Shown piece after piece: positions 7,417 through 15,465 of a stretch of DNA of 53,665 nucleotides; position 1 is the first letter of the stretch, and each line of letters starts with the position of its first letter. This DNA is from URNF01 sp045638005. GTDB taxonomy: Bacteria; Bacillota; Clostridia; Oscillospirales; Acutalibacteraceae. A model generated the notes under the pieces. That model made no database searches and was not told the origin of the DNA. It saw only the letters and a program-made list of their open reading frames with translations. The translations under genes and the position numbers were made by a program. The DNA lies in contig JAZUAN010000046.1 of the NCBI GenBank assembly GCA_045638005.1, positions 1 to 53,665 of the forward strand, read 5' to 3'.

Positions 7417-8076
7417 ATGATTACTTTTGAGCAGCTGAAAAGCAACGAGGCGATCAATACGTATATTCGCCAGGCGGATGCGTCTTTGAACGCCTTGGGT
7501 TTCACCGAGCACAGCTTTGCGCACGTGACCCACGTCGCCGAAATCGCCGCGTATATTCTGGAGACGATGGGATATAGCGAACACGAGATTGAACTCGCCA
7601 AAATTGCGGCATATTTACACGATATCGGCAATTTGGTTAATCGCATTGAGCATTCTCAAAGCGGCGCGGTGATGGCGTTTCGCATTTTGGACGATATGGG
7701 TATGCCGGCAGAGGATCTTGCGGCGGTTGTTACGGCGATTGGCAATCATGATGAAGGTACCGGCGTGCCGGTCAACGCCATTGCTGCTGCGCTGATTTTG
7801 GCAGATAAGAGCGATGTGCGGCGCACCCGTGTGCGCAATCGTGATCTGACCACCTTTGATATTCATGACAGGGTTAACTATTCTGTTGAAAAATCTTCTT
7901 TGCGCATCAACACAGATAAAACTCTCATCAAACTGAAATTACACATTGATCCGCATTTCAGCTCTGTTATGGATTATTTCGAAATCTTTATGGTGCGCAT
8001 GAATATGTGCCGTAAAGCTGCTGAAAAACTAGGTTTACAGTTTAAACTCATTATTAACGAGCAACAATTGATATAA
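7417..8076 (+). CDS. HD-domain phosphohydrolase
   Basis: A 219-residue HD-superfamily protein. Metal ligands visible are H39 (AHVTHV), H68-D69 (AYLHDIG), H111 (IGNHDEG) and D130 (LADKSD). Such proteins hydrolyse nucleotides or phosphate esters; the substrate here is not known. It is the last gene of the trk operon (GGAGG-type site, 11 nt gap). Some Trk/Ktr systems are controlled by cyclic di-AMP bound to RCK-C domains, so a nucleotide-related role is possible, but that is inference. Confidence 0.8.
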   Translation: MITFEQLKSNEAINTYIRQADASLNALGFTEHSFAHVTHVAEIAAYILETMGYSEHEIELAKIAAYLHDIGNLVNRIEHSQSGAVMAFRILDDMGMPAEDLAAVVTAIGNHDEGTGVPVNAIAAALILADKSDVRRTRVRNRDLTTFDIHDRVNYSVEKSSLRINTDKTLIKLKLHIDPHFSSVMDYFEIFMVRMNMCRKAAEKLGLQFKLIINEQQLI

Positions 8077-8082
8077 AAAAAC

Positions 8083-8475
8083 TTACATCAAAGAGAGGTA
8101 AAGGGCCTTAATTTCCTCCACAGAGGTATCGCGCGGGTTGCCGGGACGGCAAGCGTCGTCGTAAGCAGACTGGGACAGGAAGTCCACATCTTCCGCTTTC
8201 ACGATTTCTTTGAGATCAGCGGGGATACCCACATCGGCGGACAGCTGTTTTACAGCATTGATAGCCGCCTTACGCGCATCCTCAAGGCTCATTGCGTCAA
8301 CGCCGTCAACGCCCATTGCTTTAGCGATATCACGATATTTTTCACCGGTTTCGGGAGCGTTGTATTCCATAACGGTGGGGAGGATGATGGCGTTTGCAAC
8401 ACCGTGAGGAGTGTCATATAAAGCGCCGAGCGGATGTGCCATGGAATGCATGATGCCCAAACCGACATCAAAAAA
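8083..8475 (-). pseudogene. 3' fragment of an iron-type alcohol dehydrogenase (fucO-like)
   Basis: The last roughly 130 residues of a group III Fe-dependent alcohol dehydrogenase are present, closest in memory to lactaldehyde reductase FucO: GLGIMHSMAHPLGA, YDTPHGVANA and GEKYRDIAKAMG. The two metal-binding His (in MAHPLG and PHGVAN) remain, but the whole NAD-binding N-terminal half, about 250 residues, is absent. The frame ends upstream in a stop at 8491-8493 amid unrelated sequence. No start or ribosome site exists, so this is a relic. The homology break is near 8463-8480. Confidence 0.8.
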
Positions 8476-8681
8476 ATAGCATTCCTGAAGTCAACAAGCA
8501 TTATGATTATGCTGATCAGTTTGTGGATATCTGTGTACAGGTAGTCGGCTTAAACCGCCTTCCTGATGGCAGAAATCAAGATCTGGTTGCCAACGCATAT
8601 ATACAGCTTGTCGACGGTACCTATTTGTACGCAAACGGGTTTACCACCAACTTTGTCGCTGCCGGTGGTCTCGCGTCTTAA
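8475..8681 (+). pseudogene. 3' fragment of an unknown gene
   Basis: A frame of about 68 codons runs to TAA at 8679-8681 and reads like a real C-terminus (HYDYADQFVDICVQVVGLNRL ... YLYANGFTTNFVAAGG, given here in parts), but has no start codon context or ribosome site. It begins at the point where the fucO-like fragment on the other strand breaks off. I do not recognise the family. Confidence 0.45.
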
Positions 8682-8718
8682 ACCACAAAAAACAAAGGAA
8701 GTTTTATAAAGAAATCTC

Positions 8719-8747
8719 TTGACAAAACGGTTATCTTGGGGTATGAT
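8719..8747 (+). promoter_or_regulatory. Sigma-A promoter for tRNA-Ala
   Basis: TTGACA (8719-8724), 17-nt spacer, TATGAT (8742-8747). Transcription would start about 17 nt before the tRNA 5' end. Confidence 0.8.
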
Positions 8748-8770
8748 AATCAACGGTTTGAAAAATATAT

Positions 8771-8847
8771 GGGCTCGTAGCTCAGCTGGGAGAGCGCACG
8801 GTTCGCATCCGTGAGGTTCGAGGGTTCGATCCCCTTCGGGTCCACCA
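8771..8847 (+). tRNA. tRNA-Ala (anticodon CGC)
   Basis: A complete cloverleaf is present. The acceptor GGGCTCG/CGGGTCC includes the G3-U70 pair that identifies alanine tRNAs. The anticodon stem CACGG/CCGTG surrounds loop TTCGCAT with anticodon CGC at 8804-8806. The T-loop is TTCGATC and CCA is encoded at 8845-8847. It reads GCG codons. It is a single-gene unit with its own promoter and terminator. Confidence 0.95.
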
Positions 8848-8886
8848 AAACAAAAGAGACGCCTTTTGGCGTCTCTTTTGTTTTTT
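8848..8886. terminator. Bidirectional terminator
   Basis: A 16-bp perfect stem (8848-8863 with 8868-8883) with TTTT loop and flanking A/T runs serves tRNA-Ala on the plus strand and the membrane protein gene ending at 8891 on the minus strand. Confidence 0.9.
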
Positions 8887-8890
8887 GTTC

Positions 8891-9556
8891 TTACGGTAAT
8901 TTGGTTATGTTCTCAATTATTGAAAAATTACCTTTTATATTATCGACAAGATTAGAGACTTCTCCGTTTGCAGCTTTCTCCAACTCACCGGTGAATTTTT
9001 TGTATGTATCCTGACCAACAGCCTCTGCCAATTGCGGGTATTTTTTGTTTTTCAAGTCACTTAACAATTCATCGTACTGCTCATCTTTCAACTGCTTAAA
9101 TATTTCGTTATATTCGTCATTTGAAAGTTCCTCGACGAGCGGTTTATACTCTTCGCCAAGCGCTTCTATTAATTGGGGACTAAATTGTTTGATAACGCTG
9201 GAATAATCGCCGTTCATCAGATCAACGGTAATACTTAACACCTCACCGGCGCTTTGAAAGTCGGTGCCTAGTTGGGCATTGAGGCTCGGCAAAGCTAAGT
9301 TACCAATAACGGTAAGCAGTATAGAAACTATGAGAATTGTCGACACGATTTGAAGTGCCAGCCAGACCATTGTCGCTCGGGCATAATTCTTCATGCTTTT
9401 TTTCTTTGGTGCAAACATAAAAATGAGACAAGCGATAAGTCCTATCACCGGTATTGAAAATAATAGTATCAAACCGAAGAATGTCCAAAATCCAACGGTT
9501 TCATCTACCTTTTCCTCATACGTTGTCAGCGGTACAGTGTTTGTGTTGTATTCCAT
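8891..9556 (-). CDS. Two-helix membrane protein of unknown function
   Basis: A 221-residue protein. Two hydrophobic segments (about residues 23-48 and 62-88) are separated by a short basic loop (PKKKS). They are followed by a long, charged, soluble C-terminal region rich in Glu/Leu/Tyr with repeated LS-D-EY-like helices. The N-terminal region resembles the small two-span DUF-type proteins common in Firmicutes, but I cannot name the family. ATG 9556 follows GAGGAG; upstream in-frame starts lie in the promoter. Confidence 0.7.
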   Translation of the reverse strand: MEYNTNTVPLTTYEEKVDETVGFWTFFGLILLFSIPVIGLIACLIFMFAPKKKSMKNYARATMVWLALQIVSTILIVSILLTVIGNLALPSLNAQLGTDFQSAGEVLSITVDLMNGDYSSVIKQFSPQLIEALGEEYKPLVEELSNDEYNEIFKQLKDEQYDELLSDLKNKKYPQLAEAVGQDTYKKFTGELEKAANGEVSNLVDNIKGNFSIIENITKLP

Positions 9557-9579
9557 ATAGATCTCCTCTTTTTTTAAAA

Positions 9580-9614
9580 AGCATATCACAACTCTTGTTA
9601 AAATGCAATTGCAT
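9580..9614 (-). promoter_or_regulatory. Promoter with palindromic -35 region
   Basis: On the minus strand, TTGCAT (9603-9608), 17-nt spacer and TATGCT (9580-9585) precede the gene at 9556. The -35 element is embedded in a perfect 12-bp palindrome ATGCAATTGCAT (9603-9614), a possible operator. Confidence 0.5.
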
Positions 9615-9645
9615 ACAATAAAATTATTTTGATATAGAATGTTTG

Positions 9646-10470
9646 TCACCTTACCCGCAATTGCCAAAAAGCGACGGCACCGGCAGCTGCGACGTTTAGA
9701 GAATCAACGCCGTTTTCCATTGGGATTTTGACTACATAATCGCATTGTGCAATCGTGGTAGGGGATAAGCCGTCTCCTTCGGTTCCAAGCACGATAGCAA
9801 GTCTGTCTTCCGCCATAAGTGCGGGATCGTCAATGCTCACAGAATTGTCATTCAAAGCCATAGCAGCAGTTTTAAAACTGAGTTTTTGTAGTCGCTTAAT
9901 ACCTGTTTGCGGCCAATCGGATGGTTCTTCGCCGATTTTTGTCCACGGCACCTGAAAGACAGTTCCCATGCTCACGCGTACTGCGCGTCGGCATAGCGGA
10001 TCACAGCAGGTGGGGGTAAGCAGAACGGCATCTATCCCCATAGCAGCAGCTGAACGGAAGATAGCGCCGATATTGGTGCTATCAACGATGCCTTCAAGTA
10101 CCACAATGCGTTTTGCGTCTTTGCAAAGGGTTTCAACAGATGGCAATATCGGGCGGTGCATAGCACATAAAATACCGCGTGTGAGTGCATAACCGGTGAG
10201 GGCTACAAGCACTTCTCTGTCGGCGGTGTATACGGGAATATCACCGCAGCGAGCAATGATTTCTTTTGCTTGTCCTTCAATGTGTTTGCGTTCCATTAAA
10301 AGCGAACAAGGGATATATCCGGCATCTAAGGCTCGTGAAATGACCTTTGGACTTTCCGCTATAAAAATTCCTTTTTCCGGCTCTAAACGGTTGCGAAGTT
10401 GTGCTTCGGTTAGGTGTGCATATACATCCAACTCCGGCAAATGCAAATCGTTTATCTCAATAATAGGCAT
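9646..10470 (-). CDS. TrmH/SpoU-family RNA methyltransferase
   Basis: A 274-residue SPOUT enzyme expected to 2'-O-methylate a ribose in tRNA or 23S rRNA using SAM. The three SpoU motifs are present in order: DSTNIGAIFRSAAAMG (motif 1, with N and R), LGTEGDGLS (motif 2) and IPMENGVDSLNVAAAGAV (motif 3), which form the trefoil knot. The N-terminal roughly 110 residues form the RNA-binding L30e-like domain. The site modified cannot be told. It lies 15 nt downstream of the DMT exporter gene, likely in one transcript. Confidence 0.9.
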   Translation of the reverse strand: MPIIEINDLHLPELDVYAHLTEAQLRNRLEPEKGIFIAESPKVISRALDAGYIPCSLLMERKHIEGQAKEIIARCGDIPVYTADREVLVALTGYALTRGILCAMHRPILPSVETLCKDAKRIVVLEGIVDSTNIGAIFRSAAAMGIDAVLLTPTCCDPLCRRAVRVSMGTVFQVPWTKIGEEPSDWPQTGIKRLQKLSFKTAAMALNDNSVSIDDPALMAEDRLAIVLGTEGDGLSPTTIAQCDYVVKIPMENGVDSLNVAAAGAVAFWQLRVR

Positions 10471-10485
10471 ACAGTTCTCCTAAAA

Positions 10486-11376
10486 TTAACAGTCCGTCTT
10501 TTTGCGGTCGGGCAGTTCACTTACCAATGCAGCGCCGAGAATGAGCACAGCACCGATAAAACTCCATATGTTGAACGGATCTTTCAGTATCAGTATCGAC
10601 AAAATAATTGCAACTACCGGGTCTACATAACTAAAAATCGCAGTTGTCTGTGCAGGCAGCTTTTGCATAGAGCCGAAATATACGGCATAAGCGATGCCGG
10701 TATGCAAAATGCCGATGGTAAGCATCAAAGCAATATTTAAGGGGGATAAAACGATCTCTTCGTTTCTTTCCATCAATAAACAATACGGAATCATCACAAT
10801 TGCCGCCGCGGCTAATTGTACGATGGTTTTATCATAAGGGGAAATATCCTTGATCTTGGTGTTGAAAAAGATGACGGTAGCGTATAAAATTGCCGCACCT
10901 AACCCGAACAGAATACCCCACATTTCCTCTGGCGAATGGACGCCTTCCTGTAATATCCCGGACACGAATACCATGCCGATCAAAGCAACGATGACACAAA
11001 TCCCTTTTTTGAGGGTAAGTTTTTCTTTTAAAACCAACGGCGAAGCCAAAACAACAAATAAAGGCGCCATATAATAGCACAGGGTTGCAGTCGGTACGGT
11101 GGTATGCTCATAGGCTTCGAATAATAAAACCCAGTTGAGCCCTATAAACGCACCGGACAGGAGCAAGGGTGCGAGATTTTTCTTAATAGCCGCAATAGAA
11201 ATGCCTTTTCGCCCTATCAGGCATACCGCCAACAAGAATAAAGCGCCAATTATACCGCGTGTGAGTGCCAGCATGCCGGAGGGTATGGAAACCATATATG
11301 CTTTGAAAATGCCTATGGTACCGAACAGAGCCATAGTAGCGATCAATTGTATGCGTGCCGCATTCGTTTTTTTCAT
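10486..11376 (-). CDS. EamA/DMT-superfamily transporter
   Basis: A 296-residue inner-membrane protein with about ten helices in two EamA repeats (residues about 8-140 and 155-285). The pattern, with a GTIGIFK first helix and SYVDPVVAIILS near the end, is that of drug/metabolite exporters, often amino-acid or metabolite efflux. The substrate is unknown. ATG 11376 follows GGAGAA; the longer frame to 11439 crosses the promoter. It is divergent from proB. Confidence 0.85.
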   Translation of the reverse strand: MKKTNAARIQLIATMALFGTIGIFKAYMVSIPSGMLALTRGIIGALFLLAVCLIGRKGISIAAIKKNLAPLLLSGAFIGLNWVLLFEAYEHTTVPTATLCYYMAPLFVVLASPLVLKEKLTLKKGICVIVALIGMVFVSGILQEGVHSPEEMWGILFGLGAAILYATVIFFNTKIKDISPYDKTIVQLAAAAIVMIPYCLLMERNEEIVLSPLNIALMLTIGILHTGIAYAVYFGSMQKLPAQTTAIFSYVDPVVAIILSILILKDPFNIWSFIGAVLILGAALVSELPDRKKTDC

Positions 11377-11410
11377 CTTGTATTCTCCAATCGAAGCGTG
11401 TATGCATATA

Positions 11411-11439
11411 AGTATATTTTGGAAACACAGTCTTGTCAA
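11411..11439 (-). promoter_or_regulatory. Sigma-A promoter for the DMT exporter
   Basis: On the minus strand, TTGACA (11434-11439), 17-nt spacer, TATACT (11411-11416). Its -35 box overlaps that of the divergent proB promoter. Confidence 0.75.
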
Positions 11440-11461
11440 GGTTTGAAATTTGTGCTAGTAT
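11433..11461 (+). promoter_or_regulatory. Promoter for proBAC
   Basis: TTGTCA (11433-11438), 17-nt spacer and TAGTAT (11456-11461) lie 32 nt before the proB start. The -35 shares bases 11434-11438 with the opposing exporter promoter. Confidence 0.6.
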
Positions 11462-11493
11462 AAGTGAAAGTCGTTACCGGGAGGAAAGAAAGT

Positions 11494-12261
11494 ATGCGTA
11501 TTGTTGTGAAGGTTGGTACTTCTACATTGGCTCATGCCACGGGACATCTCAATATCCGCTGTGTGGAAGCCTTGTGTAAGGTGCTTTCCGATTTAAAAAA
11601 TTCCGGTCATGAGATAATTCTGGTTTCGTCCGGTGCCATCGGTATGGGCGTAGGTAAATTGAACCTGCGCGAGCGTCCGTCAGACATGCCGACAAAGCAA
11701 GCGGCAGCTGCTGTCGGTCAATGCGAGCTCATGTATACATACGATAAACTCTTTTCGGAATATAATCATACAGTGGCGCAAATCCTGTTGGTGGGTGCTG
11801 ACGTGGAGGACGAAGTGCGGTATCAACATTTCACAAACACCTTATTTAGACTGTTGGAACTTGGTGTTTTGCCCATCGTAAACGAAAATGACACCGTCTC
11901 CACCGAAGAGATCGGTATCGGAGACAATGATACCTTAGGTGCTATTGTCGCGACCAGCGTTCACGCCGATTTGCTTGTGTTGCTTACCGATATTGACGGT
12001 TTGTACACTGCTGACCCGCATAGTGATCCAAATGCAAAACTGATCCCGATTGTAGATGAAATTACCCCTAAGATTACTGCTCTTGCCGCAGGAAAAGGGA
12101 GTGCTCTTGGTACCGGCGGTATGATCACCAAACTGCGTGCTGCTGAAAGATGTATGAAAAACGGTTGCGATACCGTGATTGCTCATGGCGCACATCCGGA
12201 TATTCTTTATGATATTCTGGACGGAAAACCCTGCGGCACACGCTTTATCGCTAAGGAGTGA
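11494..12261 (+). CDS. proB: Glutamate 5-kinase
   Basis: A 255-residue amino-acid kinase that phosphorylates glutamate to gamma-glutamyl phosphate, the first step of proline synthesis. It has the VVKVGTSTL nucleotide loop, VSSGAIGMG, NENDTVS, and GTGGMITKLRAAE near the C-terminus. It stops after the kinase domain and lacks the C-terminal PUA domain of the E. coli enzyme. ATG 11494 follows GGGAGG; the upstream in-frame ATG at 11464 has no good site. Its stop lies within the ribosome site region of proA. Confidence 0.95.
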   Translation: MRIVVKVGTSTLAHATGHLNIRCVEALCKVLSDLKNSGHEIILVSSGAIGMGVGKLNLRERPSDMPTKQAAAAVGQCELMYTYDKLFSEYNHTVAQILLVGADVEDEVRYQHFTNTLFRLLELGVLPIVNENDTVSTEEIGIGDNDTLGAIVATSVHADLLVLLTDIDGLYTADPHSDPNAKLIPIVDEITPKITALAAGKGSALGTGGMITKLRAAERCMKNGCDTVIAHGAHPDILYDILDGKPCGTRFIAKE

Positions 12262-12266
12262 TCGCT

Positions 12267-13523
12267 TTGACAACACAAGAAATTTTGTTGGCGGCAAAGG
12301 AAACCTTGCCGTCGGTTGCGGAAACATCTGCCGATAAAAAGAATGAAGCACTCTATGCGATGGCAGAGGCGCTGATCAGTTCGGAAGATGCGATACTCGC
12401 GGCAAATGCCGCGGATATGGAAGCTGCAAAAGGTACCGTACCGGATGTGATGTTGGATAGACTGGAGCTATCCCATGATCGTATCGTCGCGATGGCGGAG
12501 GGCATACGACATGTCGCTGCATTACCTGATCCCACCGGCAGACTGATACAGCGCACCGAGCGCGCAGATGGGCTTATCATTGATAAAATAGCGGTGCCCA
12601 TCGGTGTGATCGGTATCATTTATGAAAGCCGTCCCAATGTGACTGCAGATGCAGCGGCATTAGCTGTTAAAAGTGGTAACGTCTGTGTTTTGCGTGGAGG
12701 CAAGGAGGCTTTCCAATCCGCAAATGCGATCGTAACCGCTTTGCAAGCAGGTCTGACCGCATGCGGCTTGCCGAAAACCATGGTGCAGCTTATCCAGGAT
12801 ATTTCCCGCCAAAGTGCTAATGAGATGATGAAAGCCAACGGCTTGATCGATATGCTCATCCCGCGCGGTGGGGCGGGTCTTATTCGTGCTTGTGTAGAAA
12901 ACGCAACCGTGCCCTGCATTCAGACCGGAACGGGAATTTGCCATATTTTTGTGGAAAAGACGGCTGATTTGGATATGGCACTTAATATTATTGAAAACGC
13001 CAAGACCAGTCGCCCTTCGGTCTGCAACGCAGCAGAGGTCTGTCTTGTGGATAACGCTATCGCAAACGCATTTTTGCCGCGCTTACAACAGCGTTTGACC
13101 GTTGCCCAAACAGAGAAGGGGAAAGTACCGGTAGAACTGCGCCTGGATACTAAGGCTGCTCAAATTATTAATGGTACTATAGCTGAGGATGCGGATTTTG
13201 ATACGGAATTCCTTGACTATATTTTGGCGGTGAAGGTGGTGGAGGATACCGCGGATGCGATCAGACATATCCGCCGGCATTCCACCGGACACAGCGAAGC
13301 GATCCTGTCGAGCAGTGATGCTGCAATACGCGCTTTTACAGCTGGTGTAGATAGCTCTGCCGTGTATGTGAATGCTTCTACCCGATTCACTGATGGCGGT
13401 GAATTCGGTCTCGGTTGTGAAATGGGGATTTCCACACAGAAGCTGCATGCTCGCGGTCCGATGGGGTTAGAGGAATTAACCACATATAAATATGTTATCA
13501 CCGGCAATGGACATATCCGGTGA
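12267..13523 (+). CDS. proA: Gamma-glutamyl phosphate reductase
   Basis: A 418-residue aldehyde-dehydrogenase-fold enzyme reducing gamma-glutamyl phosphate to glutamate semialdehyde with NADPH. The catalytic Cys lies in RPSVCNAAE, and the GYESRPNVT-type region reads IYESRPNVTADA. TTG 12267 is preferred as start because AAGGAG (12253-12258) is 8 nt upstream; GTG 12258 overlaps that site. Second gene of proBAC, 5 nt after proB. Confidence 0.95.
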   Translation: MTTQEILLAAKETLPSVAETSADKKNEALYAMAEALISSEDAILAANAADMEAAKGTVPDVMLDRLELSHDRIVAMAEGIRHVAALPDPTGRLIQRTERADGLIIDKIAVPIGVIGIIYESRPNVTADAAALAVKSGNVCVLRGGKEAFQSANAIVTALQAGLTACGLPKTMVQLIQDISRQSANEMMKANGLIDMLIPRGGAGLIRACVENATVPCIQTGTGICHIFVEKTADLDMALNIIENAKTSRPSVCNAAEVCLVDNAIANAFLPRLQQRLTVAQTEKGKVPVELRLDTKAAQIINGTIAEDADFDTEFLDYILAVKVVEDTADAIRHIRRHSTGHSEAILSSSDAAIRAFTAGVDSSAVYVNASTRFTDGGEFGLGCEMGISTQKLHARGPMGLEELTTYKYVITGNGHIR

Positions 13524-13538
13524 CGAAGAGGTGAAAAA

Positions 13539-14339
13539 ATGGCAAACATCGGTTTTATCGGCGTCGGCAACATGGGCGGCGCATTAGCAAAAGCTGTATG
13601 CAGCGCGGCGGGGGCGCAGTCGGTATATGTAGCGGATTTCTTACCCGAAAAAGCAATTTCACTCGCAAAAGAACTCGGCTGTACGGTTGCTGATAATGAA
13701 ACTATTGTTAAAACCTGTGAATATATTTTCCTTGGCATCAAACCGCAGGTGTTGAGCGATGTTTTAGAAGAGATAGGGGAGAGCTTAAAGGAAAATCCCC
13801 GCGCCGTGCTTGTTTCCATGGCGGCGGGTGTTTCTACTGCAACCATTGAAAATGCAGTAGGGCGTGTGCCGATCATCCGCATCATGCCGAATACGCCCGT
13901 CTCGGCTGGGAAAGGTATGATACTGTATACTGCTAATGCTGCTGTCACCGCTGTGGAGGAAATGCATTTTCAACAAATGCTGTCCAAAGCGGGTGTGTTG
14001 GATAAGTTGCCCGAAAATCTCATTGATGCCGGTAGTGCGGTTTCCGGTTGCGGTCCTGCGTTTGTATACATGTTCATCGAAGCGTTAGCGGATGGCGGTG
14101 TAGCGGCAGGTTTGCCGCGTGATAAAGCACAGCAATATGCTGCGCAGACCGTTTTGGGAGCAGCGGAGTTGTTACTTTCTACCGGCCGCCATCCGGGCGA
14201 ATTGAAAGATGCGGTATGCAGTCCCGCTGGTAGCACCATTGAAGGGGTGCTCACTTTGGAAAAAGCGGGTTTGCGTGACGCAACAGCCGCGGCTGTAAAG
14301 GCTTCTTTTGAACGTACAAAAGAGTTGGGGAAATCTTAA
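13539..14339 (+). CDS. proC: Pyrroline-5-carboxylate reductase
   Basis: A 266-residue enzyme making proline from pyrroline-5-carboxylate. It has the N-terminal dinucleotide fold GFIGVGNMGGAL, IRIMPNTP and the C-terminal dimer motif SGCGPAF with DAVCSPAGSTI, all diagnostic for ProC. It completes the proline operon, 15 nt after proA with a GAGGTG site. No clear terminator follows before the rpmB promoter. Confidence 0.97.
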   Translation: MANIGFIGVGNMGGALAKAVCSAAGAQSVYVADFLPEKAISLAKELGCTVADNETIVKTCEYIFLGIKPQVLSDVLEEIGESLKENPRAVLVSMAAGVSTATIENAVGRVPIIRIMPNTPVSAGKGMILYTANAAVTAVEEMHFQQMLSKAGVLDKLPENLIDAGSAVSGCGPAFVYMFIEALADGGVAAGLPRDKAQQYAAQTVLGAAELLLSTGRHPGELKDAVCSPAGSTIEGVLTLEKAGLRDATAAAVKASFERTKELGKS

Positions 14340-14381
14340 TACAGCGTTTTTAGGCTTTTTTGAGTTTTTTTGAAAAAAGAC

Positions 14382-14410
14382 TTGATTTTTTAAAACAAAT
14401 CTGTTATCAT
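14382..14410 (+). promoter_or_regulatory. Promoter for rpmB
   Basis: TTGATT (14382-14387), 17-nt spacer, TATCAT (14405-14410), 33 nt before the rpmB start codon. Confidence 0.7.
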
Positions 14411-14443
14411 ACTGCTGTTGTACTTGAAAAGGAGGTGCAGATC

Positions 14444-14632
14444 ATGGCGAAATGTGATATCTGCGGCAAAAGCGTAGTGTTCGGTATTCAGGTTTCTCAC
14501 TCTCATCGTCGTTCCAATCGTACCTGGAAACCCAACATCAAAAAAGTAAAGGCTGTCGTGAATGGTTCTCCCAAGAGAATTTATGCCTGCACCCGTTGCT
14601 TGCGTTCGGGTAAAGTTACCCGCGCTGTCTAA
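14444..14632 (+). CDS. rpmB: 50S ribosomal protein L28
   Basis: A 62-residue ribosomal protein. ATG 14444 follows AAAAGGAGG. The sequence MAKCDICGK, the basic SHSHRRSNRTWKPN stretch and YACTRCLRSGKV are characteristic. It is the zinc-binding (C+) form with two CxxC pairs. Single-gene unit with promoter and terminator. Confidence 0.97.
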   Translation: MAKCDICGKSVVFGIQVSHSHRRSNRTWKPNIKKVKAVVNGSPKRIYACTRCLRSGKVTRAV

Positions 14633-14661
14633 TTGCCGAAATTCTGTTTATAGCAGATTAG

Positions 14662-14691
14662 AAAAAGAGAAGCCAATGGCTTCTCTTTTTT
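14662..14691 (+). terminator. Intrinsic terminator of rpmB
   Basis: 13-bp stem (14662-14674 with 14678-14690, core GAGAAGCC/GGCTTCTC) with a T-run. Confidence 0.9.
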
Positions 14692-14700
14692 GCATTTTTA

Positions 14701-14729
14701 TTGCTTTTTGGTTCGGGAAATGTTATATT
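14701..14729 (+). promoter_or_regulatory. Promoter for yfbR
   Basis: TTGCTT (14701-14706), 17-nt spacer, TATATT (14724-14729), 24 nt before the yfbR start. Confidence 0.55.
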
Positions 14730-14752
14730 AAATTGTAGAAGGAGAGGACACT

Positions 14753-15337
14753 ATGAAAAATGCATTCTACGGCGCATTGATGCGCATGAAATATATCACG
14801 AGATGGGCACTGATGCGTAACACGCGCCCCGAAAATATCTGTGAGCATTCTTATGACGTGGCAGCATTGACGCACGCTTTGGGGCTGTTGGAAAACACCC
14901 GTTTTGGCGGCAACGTTAATGTGGAAAAAGCGGTAATGATCGCGCTCTACCACGATGTGCCGGAGATCTTAACAGGTGATATGCCTACGCCTGTAAAATA
15001 TGTTAACCCTGCTTTACGCGAGGCGTATAAACAGGTGGAAAAAAGCGCTACGACATCCATTTTGGAATTACTACCGGATGACCTGCGCTCGCAGTACGCA
15101 ACGGTGTTTTCTCCTGATGACAGTTTGGCTTTTGAAAAACGGTTGGTGAAGGCAGCGGATAAGTTATCAGCGCTGATCAAATGCGAAGAAGAGTTGCGAC
15201 AGGGAAATACAGAATTCCGCAGTGCAAAAGAAACGACTGAAAAGGCGTTACATGACATGAAAATCCATTCCGTGGAGTGCTTTTTGGAGGAATTTTTGCC
15301 GCCTTGTCGTATGACCTTGGATGAACAACAACAATAA
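14753..15337 (+). CDS. yfbR: HD-domain 5'-deoxynucleotidase YfbR-like
   Basis: A 194-residue HD enzyme predicted to dephosphorylate dNMPs. The opening RMKYITRWALMRNTRPENICEHS (parts of it) and YHDVPEILTGDMPTPVKY match E. coli YfbR closely, with metal ligands H32, the HD pair in YHD and a later D in KAADKLSAL. It is cytoplasmic. Located just before guaB, but guaB has its own promoter. Confidence 0.9.
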   Translation: MKNAFYGALMRMKYITRWALMRNTRPENICEHSYDVAALTHALGLLENTRFGGNVNVEKAVMIALYHDVPEILTGDMPTPVKYVNPALREAYKQVEKSATTSILELLPDDLRSQYATVFSPDDSLAFEKRLVKAADKLSALIKCEEELRQGNTEFRSAKETTEKALHDMKIHSVECFLEEFLPPCRMTLDEQQQ

Positions 15338-15370
15338 CAGGTTTTTCTTTTTAAAAAATGAAAAAACATC

Positions 15371-15399
15371 TTGACGCATACTGTCCGATGTGGTAGAAT
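15371..15399 (+). promoter_or_regulatory. Promoter for guaB
   Basis: TTGACG (15371-15376), 17-nt spacer, TAGAAT (15394-15399). Confidence 0.75.
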
Positions 15400-15411
15400 A
15401 ACAAAAATATT

Positions 15412-15432
15412 CAGCCGGCAGTTGCCCGGCTG
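15412..15432 (+). promoter_or_regulatory. 5'-leader hairpin of guaB
   Basis: CAGCCGG (15412-15418) pairs with CCGGCTG (15426-15432) close to the predicted transcript start. No T-run follows, so it is not a terminator. It may stabilise the mRNA 5' end. Confidence 0.5.
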
Positions 15433-15465
15433 AACCAGTATATTATTGCAAAGGAGACAAACGAC

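Noticed and set aside
11440..11494. T-box or other riboswitch leader before proB
   Set aside because: The leader is only about 25-30 nt, too short, with no T-box sequence. No riboswitch was recognised elsewhere either.
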